Shown: positions 43,969 through 53,550, counted from the first letter of the stretch. The stretch is DNA of 64,000 nt from Chryseobacterium sp. Marseille-Q5410 (GCA_946892665.1 CAMPOT010000001.1:2046001-2110000); one strand, 5' to 3'. Numbers and translations are program-made. The notes: generated by a model from the letters alone, not told the origin.

Positions 43969-44211
43969 ATTCGTGTTATTAGTTTGTATCCTCCGAGGTT
44001 TTATGAGCGCGAAAGCATTAAGCAAAAACCGAAGAATCTTTAATTGTGTTTTTTAAATTTCTGCTAAAATGTTTATGCTTTAACATTTAAAAAAAAATTG
44101 ATGACAGCTGCGTAACCACTTTGAACAGAATCAAATATACACAAAATCCGAATTGAAAATATGCACTGCTTTTAAAAAATATTACGAGTTTTTTAAAACT
44201 ATTTTTTCAAA

Positions 44212-44241
44212 AAAAATCCGCCTCAATGCTGAGACGGATTT
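44212..44241 (-). terminator. intrinsic terminator
   Basis: On the minus strand AAATCCG-TCTCA pairs with TGAG-GCGGATTT around a 4-nt loop with one mismatch, then T8. It follows the FUSC gene stop directly. Confidence 0.82.
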
Positions 44242-44243
44242 AA

Positions 44244-45317
44244 TTATTTTCTGCGCCATTGAACTTGTGCGCTGCGAAGTTGTTTTTCAAGTTTGGTGAT
44301 CAAAATTTTGTGATGCAATATCCATCCTACTAAAACGCCAATTAAACTTCCTATAACGGTATCTAAAATTCGGGCTTCCATCAATTCATTCACATCGATA
44401 AATAATAAGGAAGCATTTTCTGTTAAAAAAATCGTCAATGGTGTAATGAAAATCACTGCCAAACCGTAATTTCGAACGACCAAGACTTCCACAATGAACT
44501 GCAACCCAGCGATGAGGAAAACCAGTTCCAAACCTGCAGGGTTCGCAGAAAGCATCAACCATGTAATTCCAACTCCGATTAGCGTTCCTATTATTCGATG
44601 CAGATTTCTTTGCCATGCATGGAAAAGATCTTTGCCCTGGAGGATTGCCAACGCGGAAACCGGAATCCAATAGGCACTTTTCATTTCCAACCAATGCCCG
44701 ATCATCATTCCTAAAAACATCGCAAATCCAATGATTAAACTTGTGACCAATTCCGGGTATCTTTTCTTACTTAATCGAGTTCTTCGTGTGGTTTCCACTA
44801 CTTTTTTAGCTACAAAAACAGAATAGAAAAATGCCAACAGAACCCACAGCATCGCTCCCATCGAAACCAAACCTATATTCAGCGGGATGGATTCTGCATG
44901 AAAAGGAATGGATGATGCTACCGCAGCAACCATGATGAAAAAGAAATTTCGTGGTGGCGGAACATCGTACCAAGAGGTAATAAGATGCACCAAAAATGCA
45001 ATCAAACCTAAAGCAACTGCACTGAGGACCGGATTAAAACTGAAAATATATCCCAACCCAAACGCCGTACTGAATCCAAATGCGCAAACGAACAGATGAA
45101 CCATTCTTTTAGAAATCGACGCCTGAGTAAAATAGAGAATTACCAACGCGCCAATACTCGATAAATTTCCATAAGCAGGCTGTTCCAAATACCATCCTAC
45201 CCAAAGGCACAATCCCACGCAAAGTCCCGCCAAAAGAGGAAAATGCCAAAGTCTTTCAGTTTTCTTTAATTCTAAAAAAGCATGGACATGGTTGTTGAGC
45301 CGGTGATTAAATTTCAT
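44244..45317 (-). CDS. FUSC-family membrane transporter
   Basis: 357 residues from an ATG at 45317. Two sets of about five membrane helices (15-150 and 190-330) are visible, joined by a basic loop (RTRLSKKRYPEL). The second half matches the fusaric-acid-resistance/aromatic exporter family: SAYWIPVSALAILQGKDLFHAWQRNLHRIIGTLIGVGI and ARILDTVIGSLIGVLVG. Members export aromatic acids or unknown compounds through the inner membrane. No partner membrane-fusion protein is nearby. It lies 11 bp downstream of mazG and is probably in the same transcript. Confidence 0.88.
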   Translation of the reverse strand: MKFNHRLNNHVHAFLELKKTERLWHFPLLAGLCVGLCLWVGWYLEQPAYGNLSSIGALVILYFTQASISKRMVHLFVCAFGFSTAFGLGYIFSFNPVLSAVALGLIAFLVHLITSWYDVPPPRNFFFIMVAAVASSIPFHAESIPLNIGLVSMGAMLWVLLAFFYSVFVAKKVVETTRRTRLSKKRYPELVTSLIIGFAMFLGMMIGHWLEMKSAYWIPVSALAILQGKDLFHAWQRNLHRIIGTLIGVGITWLMLSANPAGLELVFLIAGLQFIVEVLVVRNYGLAVIFITPLTIFLTENASLLFIDVNELMEARILDTVIGSLIGVLVGWILHHKILITKLEKQLRSAQVQWRRK

Positions 45318-45327
45318 TCTTAGATTA

Positions 45328-46092
45328 TTACAGTAATTTGGCTTCTTCCCAAAGGAGATCCATTTCTTCCAGTGATAAATCTTCTAATTTTAATTTTTTT
45401 TGATCCGCTAAATTTTCCATCTTCTGAAATCGGTCGATAAATTTAGTATTCGTTCTTTCCAAAGCAGAATCTGGGTTGATTCCTACTATTCTGGCGTAAT
45501 TAATCAGCGAAAAGAAAACATCGCCTAATTCCACTTCTTTTTTTGCTAAATCTTTTTCTGCGTGGAACTCCGCGAGTTCTTCATCAACTTTTTTCCAGGC
45601 GTCTTCAGCATCCGCAAATTCGAACCCGATTCCTTTTACTTTTTCTTGAATTCTAAATGCTTTTACGATACTTGGAGTTCCTTTGGTAACACCGGAAAGC
45701 ACCGATTTGTTGCCTTCTTTCAGCTTTAGCTTTTCCCAGTTTTGTTTTACTTCTTCTTCATCTTTTACTTCAACATCACCGTAAATATGGGGATGACGGA
45801 AAATGAGTTTTTCGTTCAAGGAGTTGATGACATCCGCGATATCGAAACTGCCTTTTTCGGAACCAATTTTGGCATAAAAAACCAAATGCAGCAACACATC
45901 GCCAAGTTCCTTTTTAATTTCCGTTAAATCCTCTTTCAACAAAGCGTCCGAAAGTTCGTAAACTTCCTCTAAAGTCAACGGTCTCAGGGATTGTAAATCT
46001 TGCTTTTTGTCCCACGGACATTTCTCCCGAAGATCGTCCATAATATCTAACAATTTTGAAAAAGCTTCGAGTTTCTGTTCTTTGGTATTCAT
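45328..46092 (-). CDS. mazG: nucleoside triphosphate pyrophosphohydrolase
   Basis: 254 residues from the ATG at 46092 (MNTKEQKLEAF). The longer frame back to 46356 is a shadow of the DUF5606 gene and ends in low-complexity lysines. Both MazG domains are present: REKCPWDKKQDLQSLRPLTLEEVYELSDAL with the EExxE metal motif, KKELGDVLLHLVFYAKIG with its ExxD, and in the second half DEELAEFHAEKD with VELGDVFFSLINYAR. The enzyme cleaves NTPs to NMP and PPi and cleans the nucleotide pool. It precedes the FUSC gene. Confidence 0.93.
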   Translation of the reverse strand: MNTKEQKLEAFSKLLDIMDDLREKCPWDKKQDLQSLRPLTLEEVYELSDALLKEDLTEIKKELGDVLLHLVFYAKIGSEKGSFDIADVINSLNEKLIFRHPHIYGDVEVKDEEEVKQNWEKLKLKEGNKSVLSGVTKGTPSIVKAFRIQEKVKGIGFEFADAEDAWKKVDEELAEFHAEKDLAKKEVELGDVFFSLINYARIVGINPDSALERTNTKFIDRFQKMENLADQKKLKLEDLSLEEMDLLWEEAKLL

Positions 46093-46150
46093 TGGAAAAG
46101 GGATTAAAATGAGTTTAAAGGTATCGGAGCTCTGAAAACGAGGTTCCTGA

Positions 46151-46187
46151 AAAAAAAACTTTGTCAAAGTTACCAACTTTGACAAAG
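46151..46187 (-). terminator. intrinsic terminator
   Basis: CTTTGTCAAAGTT (46159-46171) and AACTTTGACAAAG (46175-46187) form a perfect 13-bp stem with a 3-nt loop. On the minus strand T8 follows. It ends the DUF5606 transcript and separates it from mazG. Confidence 0.9.
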
Positions 46188-46210
46188 CTAAATGATCATC
46201 GAAAAAGAGA

Positions 46211-46774
46211 TTATCCCATTTTTCTGTGGGTACTTTTCGGAGCTGCTTTTGCAGTTGAAGTAGCTGCTTTTGCTTTTTGGGCAGCAGGTTTTTCAGCTTT
46301 CGGAGCTGCTTTTTTGGTTTCTTTTTTTTCAGTTTTGGCAGGTTTTTCTTCAGCAATTTCCGCTGGAGTGTCTTCCGCTTTCACAAAACTTTCAGGAGTG
46401 ATGTATCCTGCTTTGCTCAAGATATTGTACCATTGAGCCAATTTCTTAATATCGGAAACATAGACTCTATCCACGTCATAATCCGGAAGCGATTCCAGCA
46501 TGAAAGCTCTAAGCTCAGCATCAGAGGATTTATGAGAAATGGTTTCTTTATAATCGTTGTTTTTTGCAATGTTTTTGAAGACTTCAAACAAAGGAACCTC
46601 TTTATCGAAAGTAAACATCGCGATGTTATCCAGCAAACTTACCTGTGAGGTATTGCCAATACTTACTTTCTTCTTGGTCATAACATCTTCAATGATAAAA
46701 CCACTTTTCAATTGTGAAACTAATTTGTAAAGCCCTGGTTTTCCGGAGATTGAAATTATTTTTTCTAACTGCAT
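46211..46774 (-). CDS. DUF5606 protein with basic alanine-rich tail
   Basis: 187 residues from an ATG at 46774. Residues 1-128 are the compact DUF5606 domain (LEKIISISGKPGLYKLVSQLKSGFIIEDVMTKKKVSIG), usual in flavobacteria. From about 130 the protein becomes a low-complexity tail of K, A, P and E (KAEKPAAQKAKAATSTAKA), like the tails of bacterial histone-H1-like proteins. That suggests contact with nucleic acid, as an inference. It lies downstream of def on the same strand. Confidence 0.85.
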   Translation of the reverse strand: MQLEKIISISGKPGLYKLVSQLKSGFIIEDVMTKKKVSIGNTSQVSLLDNIAMFTFDKEVPLFEVFKNIAKNNDYKETISHKSSDAELRAFMLESLPDYDVDRVYVSDIKKLAQWYNILSKAGYITPESFVKAEDTPAEIAEEKPAKTEKKETKKAAPKAEKPAAQKAKAATSTAKAAPKSTHRKMG

Positions 46775-46852
46775 TTTCTTATTTTTTTGTTTGAATTTTT
46801 ATGAAATTTAAAGCGGATCACCGTTCGATTAAACTTCCGCTGTTCAATTAAC

Positions 46853-47425
46853 TTATTTTGGAAATCTCATTTTGTAATTTACGGCTACATCACCATGAGC
46901 GATTTTCACCAATTTTCCTTTCACGAGTTTTTTCTTTAAAGAACTTAGGTGATCGGTGAAGAGAATTCCCTCGATGTGGTCATACTCGTGCTGAATTACA
47001 CGGGCTCTCATATCGGAGAATGTATCGGTATGTTTCACGAAATTTTCATCGTAGTATTCAATAACAATGGTTTCTTTTCTTTTTACATCTTCGCGAACCT
47101 CGGGTATGGAAAGGCAACCTTCATTGAATTTCCATTCGTCACCAGTTTCCTCAAGTATTTTAGCATTAATGAAAACTTTCTTGAAATTTTTCAGTTCTTC
47201 AGCAATATCGGCATAATCTTCATCTTCAGCCAGCGGCGACAGATCCACCACAAAAAGGCGGATATCCAATCCAACTTGTGGAGCTGCCAAACCGATACCA
47301 TGCGCTGATTCCATCGTTTCATACATGTTCTGAATGAGTTCATGGAGATCAGGATAATCCTGATCGATATTGTGGCAGGTTTTTCTTAAAACTGCATCGC
47401 CGAATGCACGTATTGGTAAAATCAT
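46853..47425 (-). CDS. def: peptide deformylase
   Basis: 190 residues from an ATG at 47425. It removes the formyl group from nascent proteins with a bound metal. The three motifs are complete: GIGLAAPQVG, EGCLSIPEV and QHEYDHIEGILF with the HExxH. Length is normal. The ATG overlaps the stop of ruvX (ATGA), so the two genes are translationally coupled. Confidence 0.95.
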   Translation of the reverse strand: MILPIRAFGDAVLRKTCHNIDQDYPDLHELIQNMYETMESAHGIGLAAPQVGLDIRLFVVDLSPLAEDEDYADIAEELKNFKKVFINAKILEETGDEWKFNEGCLSIPEVREDVKRKETIVIEYYDENFVKHTDTFSDMRARVIQHEYDHIEGILFTDHLSSLKKKLVKGKLVKIAHGDVAVNYKMRFPK

Positions 47426-47847
47426 TTTTGTTTCTGTTCTAAATAATTTTGCAAAATCAGGGTAGCGCTCACTTTGTCAATCAACCCTTTTTCTTCTCTT
47501 TTCTTTTTGTTTTTTCCGCTTTGCGAGATAAAAAATGAAGCCATTTTGGAGGTAAACCTTTCATCAAAACGGTGCACCGCAATCTCCGGGAATTGGATTT
47601 GGAACTTGCCAATAAACTCCAAGATATCCTGCTCCACTTCCGAGAGGTTTCCTTTCAAGTCTGTTGGTAAGCCAACCACTACTTCTTCCACTTTGTTGTC
47701 AGCAAAATACGCAGTACAAAACTCAAAAATATCTTGGGTAGCTAAGGTCGGCAATCCGGTCGCAATAATCTGCATATCATCCGTTACCGCAATCCCACAT
47801 CGTTTTTTTCCGTAATCAATCGCCATTATTTGCCCCATAGTCTGCAA
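47422..47847 (-). CDS. ruvX: Holliday junction resolvase-like protein
   Basis: 141 residues from the ATG at 47847; an ATG three codons later is equally possible. The RNase H-like YqgF domain shows IMAIDYGKKRCGIAVTD with the first catalytic aspartate, VVVGLPTDLKGNLS and VHRFDERFTSKMA, and ends GLIDKVSATLILQNYL with the last aspartate. The family has been linked to 16S rRNA 5' maturation and to junction cleavage. It overlaps def by 4 bp. Confidence 0.93.
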   Translation of the reverse strand: MQTMGQIMAIDYGKKRCGIAVTDDMQIIATGLPTLATQDIFEFCTAYFADNKVEEVVVGLPTDLKGNLSEVEQDILEFIGKFQIQFPEIAVHRFDERFTSKMASFFISQSGKNKKKREEKGLIDKVSATLILQNYLEQKQK

Positions 47848-48070
47848 ATTTACAAATATTTGTCTTTGCGCACAAAATTAAAAAAAACTAAACCTCAACG
47901 GTTAGAAAAGCACACTTTTGTCATTTAAAAACCAATAAAATTTGATCATAAAATTTTTTATTTTCATTAAAAAAAGAGATAAATTGAGTAAAATTTATCA
48001 TTTGAGAACAGATAAATGATGAAGTTGTTGAATTTTTGATTAATTTTAATTTTCCAAAAATTCGATACGT

Positions 48071-48550
48071 ATGAAAACACTTTTACTGGTGCGCCACGCC
48101 AAAAGCGATTGGCCCGAAGATACCGATGATTTCGATCGTCCATTAGCAGAAAGAGGCATTGAAAACGCCCATAAAATGGCTGCTTTCTTAATGCAAAACG
48201 AAATCAAAATCGATCAGTTCGTATCCAGTCCGGCTTTGCGGGCTTTACATACTTGTGAAATTTTCAACGAAACGTATCACATTGAAATCAAAACTGATAG
48301 AAAACTCTATCATCCTAATGAAAACAACTTCGAATCAGTGATTTATGACCTGAACGATGATTTGAATTCCGTGGCAATGTTTTCGCATAATAACGGAATT
48401 TCCAATTTTGCAAATATGATTAGTGAGCAAATCTTCTCGTTTCCCACTTGCGGTGTAGCAGGTTTTTCCATTGACTGCGACTCATGGTCTGAATTTGAAA
48501 ATGCTGATAAAAAGTTGCTGTTTTTCTTTGAACCTAAAAACCTGAAGTGA
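48071..48550 (+). CDS. SixA-type histidine phosphatase
   Basis: 159 residues from an ATG at 48071. The histidine phosphatase motif LLVRHAKSDWPEDTDDFDRPLAERG begins at residue 4, with the catalytic RHA. A second histidine is in AMFSHNNGISNFANMI. SixA-like members remove phosphate from histidine-phosphotransfer proteins, but the substrate here is unknown. It converges with the serine hydrolase gene over a two-way terminator. Confidence 0.88.
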   Translation: MKTLLLVRHAKSDWPEDTDDFDRPLAERGIENAHKMAAFLMQNEIKIDQFVSSPALRALHTCEIFNETYHIEIKTDRKLYHPNENNFESVIYDLNDDLNSVAMFSHNNGISNFANMISEQIFSFPTCGVAGFSIDCDSWSEFENADKKLLFFFEPKNLK

Positions 48551-48594
48551 GATAGATGAAACCTCTTTAAAATTCATTATCGAATCCCAATAGA

Positions 48595-48645
48595 AAACCC
48601 CGAAAATTTATTCAAAAATCATTTCCGGGGTTTCTTATTTTTTAA
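48595..48645. terminator. terminator between converging genes
   Basis: AAACCCCGAAAAT (48595-48607) pairs with ATTTCCGGGGTTT (48621-48633) with one mismatch, and a T-rich tail follows on the plus strand. It lies between the SixA-type gene and the hydrolase gene. Confidence 0.78.
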
Positions 48646-48658
48646 GCGAAAATTAACA

Positions 48659-50209
48659 CTAATCTTTCCTCCTCAAATCCAAATCATCAAAATCGAAACT
48701 GAAATCGGTGACATCTGAAATAGGTTTCATTTTAGCAGATTGCGCTTTGCCGTTTTCATCATAATTAAAGATCACGAAAGCGTCAGCATCATAGCTTCTG
48801 TCGTCCCATTTTGCAATAAAAGTATTGTTGCGGTAAGGTAAAAGCTCGCCTTTCAAACGCGGAGAGTTCTTGCAATAAATCCTGTAAGTTTTTCCTTCCT
48901 GCGCTACAATCACCTCACCGAACCATTCATCACGGTAAGTTCCTACAACCTGTTCCGGTTTAGGTTGAAGGTTTTTCTCTTTTTGGAAAGCAGTTGCTTT
49001 TGCAAAGATTTCCTTTTTACCTTTGGCGAAATCGGCATCAATTTTTGCCATTCTGTCGCCGTAGGTTTTCAGCCAATTACGATCTTGAACACCAAGGTAA
49101 GCGTCTTTCACCGTATTGGTAATGGTATTGAAAGCTGCACCACTCTGCTGATTCGTGAGAACCACAATACCCAATTTCAGATCAGGAATAAGGGTAAATT
49201 GAGTTACAGTACCGATTAATCCACCGGTGTGGTATACTTGTTTATGCCCCTTAACATCAGTAAGAAACCAGCCCAAACCATACCCACCGAAATTTGAATC
49301 ATAAGGATTTTTAAGCGCAACTGGCGTAGAAATTTGAAGATTCCACAATTGCTGAATTTGTTTATCGGAAACAAGTTTTTTGCCGTCTTTGGTCGTGAAA
49401 CCGTTCATCAAGAACTCCGCCCAAGTCGCCATATCGGTGATGTTGCTGATGATTCCACCTGCTGCGTTAGCCGTTTCGTTCCAATCATGTGGTACTGCCA
49501 CCACTTTTCCATCCACCGGAGCGTGTGCATCGATGATGTTGGTTACTTTTGCTGCTTTTGCTCGGTTATAACTTCCGAAGCTGGAGTTCATCCCCACCGG
49601 CTTCAGAATTCTCTGTTCCATAAATTCCGCCCAGGAAAGTCCAGAAACACGGTGAATAATTTCACCTGCTACAATGAACATGATATTGTTGTAATCCAGG
49701 GAAGTACGGAAATCTTGTTCAGGTTTTAGGTACCGAACATTGTGAATAATGTCATTCACCGTGAGACTTCCACCTTCCGGGAAAAACATCAAATCTCCCT
49801 GCCCTAATCCAAGTCCGGAACGATGGGTTATCAAATCCTTGATGGTGATATTGCGAGTAACGTAAGGATCGTACATTTGAAATTCAGGTAGGTATTGGGT
49901 GACTTTATCGTCAAAACTCAGTTTGCCTTCGTCGGTTAGCATGGCCAATGCAGTTGCGGTAAACCCTTTGGAGTTGGACGCGATTCCAACTAGGGTATTT
50001 TGATCCATTTTATTTTTGGAGTTAAGAGAACTTACCCCGAATCCTTTGGCATACACCAAAGTTCCATCTTTGACGATACCAACCGAAATTCCTGGTACGT
50101 CAAAAGTTTTCAAAGTATTTTGAATGAGTTCATCCAGTTTTTTCTCTTCGATTTGGGAATACGAAAAGATAGAGATTAAGATAAACAGAAAGGAAAAATT
50201 GCGTTTCAT
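48659..50209 (-). CDS. serine hydrolase, class C beta-lactamase fold
   Basis: 516 residues from an ATG at 50209. The signal peptide is KRNFSFLFILISIFSYSQ. The beta-lactamase/DD-peptidase domain spans about 20-370, with the SxxK motif in ASNSKGFTATALAML, the tyrosine motif in LDYNNIMFIVAGE and the third motif HTGG in QVYHTGGLIGT. The last 110 residues form the DUF3471-type beta domain. Such proteins cleave peptidoglycan-like peptides, esters or beta-lactams; which is not decided by the sequence. Location is periplasmic. Confidence 0.9.
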   Translation of the reverse strand: MKRNFSFLFILISIFSYSQIEEKKLDELIQNTLKTFDVPGISVGIVKDGTLVYAKGFGVSSLNSKNKMDQNTLVGIASNSKGFTATALAMLTDEGKLSFDDKVTQYLPEFQMYDPYVTRNITIKDLITHRSGLGLGQGDLMFFPEGGSLTVNDIIHNVRYLKPEQDFRTSLDYNNIMFIVAGEIIHRVSGLSWAEFMEQRILKPVGMNSSFGSYNRAKAAKVTNIIDAHAPVDGKVVAVPHDWNETANAAGGIISNITDMATWAEFLMNGFTTKDGKKLVSDKQIQQLWNLQISTPVALKNPYDSNFGGYGLGWFLTDVKGHKQVYHTGGLIGTVTQFTLIPDLKLGIVVLTNQQSGAAFNTITNTVKDAYLGVQDRNWLKTYGDRMAKIDADFAKGKKEIFAKATAFQKEKNLQPKPEQVVGTYRDEWFGEVIVAQEGKTYRIYCKNSPRLKGELLPYRNNTFIAKWDDRSYDADAFVIFNYDENGKAQSAKMKPISDVTDFSFDFDDLDLRRKD

Positions 50210-50621
50210 GAAGTTAAAATTTAATCTGTACGAAGATATAATTTTTTTTCAGAGCATCTGCATATCGGGAATGCGTCAGCTTTACAATAAATTTGATTTT
50301 TGAATGAATGTTTCGAGAAAAAGTATCGTCAATAATTTGCTGAATGATCATCTCAAAAGTCGTCTGAAGATTTCGACCATTCCTTTAAGTAAAATGATCC
50401 CAAATGCTGTGCGACCAAAAAATGCAATTACGCTGAAACGAGAAGAGAAAAAATAACCGGAAACGCCAAACAACAAAGAGTTCTGAAAGATTTTAAAAAT
50501 AACAATTTTACCCGTCAATTTTTTCAGAAAAACAGTTTTTCGACTTTAATTATTAGTATTTTTGGATAGGACTGCGATCACCATTCTGCTGTTGATTTTT
50601 TTTTAATTTTAATGAAGTACC
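50210..50621. other. 412-bp divergent spacer
   Basis: No coding frame, RNA gene or repeat is apparent. A TATTTTTG box at 50557-50564 fits a promoter for the P-type ATPase gene, 58 bases before its ATG. The rest is plain AT-rich sequence. Confidence 0.4.
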
Positions 50622-53132
50622 ATGTCTTATAACATTCCGAATCAGCTGAAAGGGCTCACCGACGCTCAATTAAAAACCTATCGAAATCAATTTGGTTACA
50701 ATGAAGTCGAACATCAGGAAAAAGGCCAGTGGTATCATTTGCTCCTCGACATCCTGAAAGAACCGATGTTGCTATTGCTAATCGCAGTTGCCATTATTTA
50801 CATCATTGTTGGTAATACTGCAGAAGCAGCTTTTATGTTGGCTGCCATCGTTGCCGTTACCGCTATTTCTTTTTATCAGGACAACCGAAGCAAAAAAGCA
50901 TTGCAGGAATTAGAAAAACTCAATGAACCGCTGAGTACGGTAATTCGAGACGGAAAAGCCATGCAGATTCCCACTCGCGAATTGGCAGTTGGCGATTTAT
51001 GCGTGATTGAAGAAGGAAAAATGCTTAACGCCGACGGAAGAATCGTTCATAGCAATGATTTTTCAGTTAATGAATCTTCCCTAACTGGAGAAAGTTTTTC
51101 GGTATTTAAAAGTTCCACTTCCGAAGACCCGCAAGTGTACAGCGGAACCCTGGTTGTTTCAGGTTTAGCCGTTTTTGAGGTTGAAAAAATAGGTCGTGAA
51201 ACCCAATTAGGCAAAATCGGGCAATCCATTTATTCCATTAATGAAGAACGTTCCCCACTCTATCTTCAAATCAACCGATTTGTAAAGAATATGGCGATTT
51301 TCGGAACAGTAATATTCTTGATGGTTTGTATTTTCAGTTATGTGAAAACCCAAAATGTTTTAAATAGTCTTTTGTCCGGACTTACCATGGCGATGTCGGT
51401 TTTGCCGGAAGAAATCTCGGTTGCTTTCACCACTTTCATGGCTTTAGGAGCCTGGAAACTGATGCGGGAAGGCATCATCATCAAACGAAGCAGCGTGGTG
51501 GAAACTATTGGAAGTACCACGGTTATTTGCACCGATAAAACTGGAACCATCACCGAAAATCCGATGCAGTTGCAAGCGCTGTACAATTTTAAAACCGATC
51601 GTATTTACGATTCGACAGAATTTCACCTTCCGGAAGTTTCCAACTTGATAGCATATGCAATGTGGAGCAGCGAACCTGTTCCCTTCGATCCGATGGAGAA
51701 AACGCTTCACCGAATTTACCTTGAAACTCATTCAAAGGACGAAAGAACGAATTTTCAAATGATCCATGAGTACCCACTCGGCGGAAAGCCACCAATGATG
51801 ACGCATCTTTTTGAAAACGAATCTGGAGAAAGAATTATCGCCGCAAAAGGCGCTCCGGAAGCCATTTTGGAAGTTTCTGATATTCGTGAAATTCAGAAAG
51901 CAATGTTGAGAGGAAAAATACTGGAATTCGGAAAAAATGGATGGCGTGTGTTGGGAGTAGCAAAAGCCCAATTTATGGGGAATGATTTTCCCGAAAAACA
52001 ACAGGATTTTAATTTTGAGTTTCTTGGTTTTACCGGTTTTTATGATCCGCCCAAAAAAGACATCAATGAAGTTTTCAGAAAGATTGATGAAGCAGGAATT
52101 AAAGTAAAAATCATCACCGGTGACCGTTCGGATACTACTGAAGCGATTGCGCAACAGGCAGGAATCAGCCAATGTGGCAAAGCAGTAAACGGAAGTGAAA
52201 TTATTTCAAAATCAGACCTTGAACTGCAGGAATTATCAGCAAAAACCACTTTGTTTACCCGCATGTTTCCGGAAGCGAAATTAGCCGTGATCAACGCCTT
52301 AAAAAGAAATGAAGAAGTCGTAGCCATGTTGGGCGATGGTGTGAATGACGCACCTGCACTGAAAGCCGCGCACATCGGTGTAGCGATGGGAAATAAAGGC
52401 ACCGAGATCGCCAAAGCTGCCGCCTCACTGGTGATTATCGATGATGATTTGGGAAAACTTATAACCGGAATTGCCGCAGGAAGAAGAATATATGCCAACA
52501 TTAAAAAAGCTATTCAATATATTATTGCTATTCACATTCCGATTATTATTACGGTTTCGTTGCCACTATTTTTAGGTTGGATTTACCCGCAAATTTTCAC
52601 TCCTGTACATGTAATTTTCTTAGAGTTAATCATGGGACCCACCTGCTCTATCGTTTATGAAAATGAACCTTTAGAGAAAAACGCAATGCAACAAAAACCC
52701 AGAAAAATGACAGATACTTTCCTCAACGGAAAAGAACTTTCGATCAGTATTATCCAAGCTTTAATGATTACTTTGGGCGTTTTACTTGCCTATCAATACT
52801 CGGTACAAATGGGCGGTTCCGAGGAAAAAACACGCGCAATAGTTTTCACCACATTAATATTCTCAAACATTTTCCTAAGCTATGTGAACCGCTCTTTTTA
52901 CTACAGCGTTCTGGAAACCTTTAAAAACCGAAATATTCTTTTATTGGCGGTAAGTATTGTTACCCTTTTGTTTTTGTCGGCAATTCTTTTCATTGATCCT
53001 GTAACTCGGTTTTTCAAAGTTACCACACTTTCCGCATCGGAAATTGGATTCGCTGCTTTGGTGGCATTTGCTTCTGTTATTTGGTTTGAAGGACTTAAAT
53101 TGTGGAAGAGAATGAGAAAATCGGAAGGATAG
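50622..53132 (+). CDS. P2-type cation-transporting ATPase
   Basis: 836 residues. The N-terminal cation-ATPase domain (GLTDAQLKTYRNQFGYNEV) is followed by the first helices near 50-80, the actuator motif (NESSLTGES near 147-155) and PEEI in SVLPEEISVAF, the helix that binds the ion. The phosphorylated aspartate is D305 in CTDKTGTITENP. The nucleotide part has KGAPEAIL, and the hinge motif is GDGVNDAPALKAAHIGVAMG. Six further helices end it. The sequence is nearest the calcium/PMR1 group, but calcium versus manganese or another divalent ion is not settled. A hairpin at 53167-53186 may end the transcript. Confidence 0.92.
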   Translation: MSYNIPNQLKGLTDAQLKTYRNQFGYNEVEHQEKGQWYHLLLDILKEPMLLLLIAVAIIYIIVGNTAEAAFMLAAIVAVTAISFYQDNRSKKALQELEKLNEPLSTVIRDGKAMQIPTRELAVGDLCVIEEGKMLNADGRIVHSNDFSVNESSLTGESFSVFKSSTSEDPQVYSGTLVVSGLAVFEVEKIGRETQLGKIGQSIYSINEERSPLYLQINRFVKNMAIFGTVIFLMVCIFSYVKTQNVLNSLLSGLTMAMSVLPEEISVAFTTFMALGAWKLMREGIIIKRSSVVETIGSTTVICTDKTGTITENPMQLQALYNFKTDRIYDSTEFHLPEVSNLIAYAMWSSEPVPFDPMEKTLHRIYLETHSKDERTNFQMIHEYPLGGKPPMMTHLFENESGERIIAAKGAPEAILEVSDIREIQKAMLRGKILEFGKNGWRVLGVAKAQFMGNDFPEKQQDFNFEFLGFTGFYDPPKKDINEVFRKIDEAGIKVKIITGDRSDTTEAIAQQAGISQCGKAVNGSEIISKSDLELQELSAKTTLFTRMFPEAKLAVINALKRNEEVVAMLGDGVNDAPALKAAHIGVAMGNKGTEIAKAAASLVIIDDDLGKLITGIAAGRRIYANIKKAIQYIIAIHIPIIITVSLPLFLGWIYPQIFTPVHVIFLELIMGPTCSIVYENEPLEKNAMQQKPRKMTDTFLNGKELSISIIQALMITLGVLLAYQYSVQMGGSEEKTRAIVFTTLIFSNIFLSYVNRSFYYSVLETFKNRNILLLAVSIVTLLFLSAILFIDPVTRFFKVTTLSASEIGFAALVAFASVIWFEGLKLWKRMRKSEG

Positions 53133-53321
53133 TTTATTATAGCGGAAAAGTATTTTTTTTAAAGTTAATGCTCTTTCATGAGCATTTTACTGAATTGGCT
53201 GAAGCTTCCTGAGTCTATTCCAACAGAAATGGAAGATTAGCGGATTTTTTTTATTAAAGGTCCTTCGTTTTGCTGAGTCAAATTATTGAAAAGAATATTA
53301 TTCCAGCAATTTTAAATTTTT

Positions 53322-53441
53322 AACCTTTTAACCTCATAACCTTTTAACCTCATAACCTCATAACCTTTTAACCTTTTAACATTTTAACCTCATAACCTTT
53401 TAACCCTTTAACCTTTTAACCTTTTAACCTTTTAACCTTTT
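53322..53441. repeat. 15 tandem copies of an 8-bp unit
   Basis: The unit is AACCTTTT (nine exact copies) alternating with AACCTCAT (four copies), plus single variants AACATTTT and AACCCTTT. The phase is kept over the full 120 bp. It ends 84 bases before the promoter box of the UMP synthase gene. There are no spacers, so it is not a CRISPR array. Copy number could vary by slippage. Confidence 0.92.
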
Positions 53442-53524
53442 AATTGTTCAATATCTTGCAACCCTTCGACGATATTTAAGATTTTTTAACCTAAAAAGAA
53501 CCCGAAAAATTTCTCTGAAAACCC

Positions 53525-53532
53525 TAACTTTG
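53525..53532 (+). promoter_or_regulatory. probable promoter box of the UMP synthase operon
   Basis: TAACTTTG fits the TAnnTTTG consensus and lies 18 bases before the ATG at 53551, implying a very short leader. Confidence 0.5.
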
Positions 53533-53550
53533 TCCTAAAGTAAAAAGTAA

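Larger units (their letters stand above)
53133..53550. other. 418-bp spacer with octamer array and promoter
   Basis: The spacer holds a small hairpin (AATGCTC/GAGCATT, 53167-53186), the octamer array (53322-53441) and a TAACTTTG promoter box at 53525-53532 close to the UMP synthase start. No gene is seen. Confidence 0.6.

Noticed and set aside
45328..46356. 342-residue form of MazG
   Set aside because: The extra N-terminal part is a lysine/leucine-rich shadow of the DUF5606 gene; the ATG at 46092 gives normal MazG length.
53322..53441. possible CRISPR array
   Set aside because: The repeats are 8 bp and directly joined; there are no unique spacers and no cas genes.
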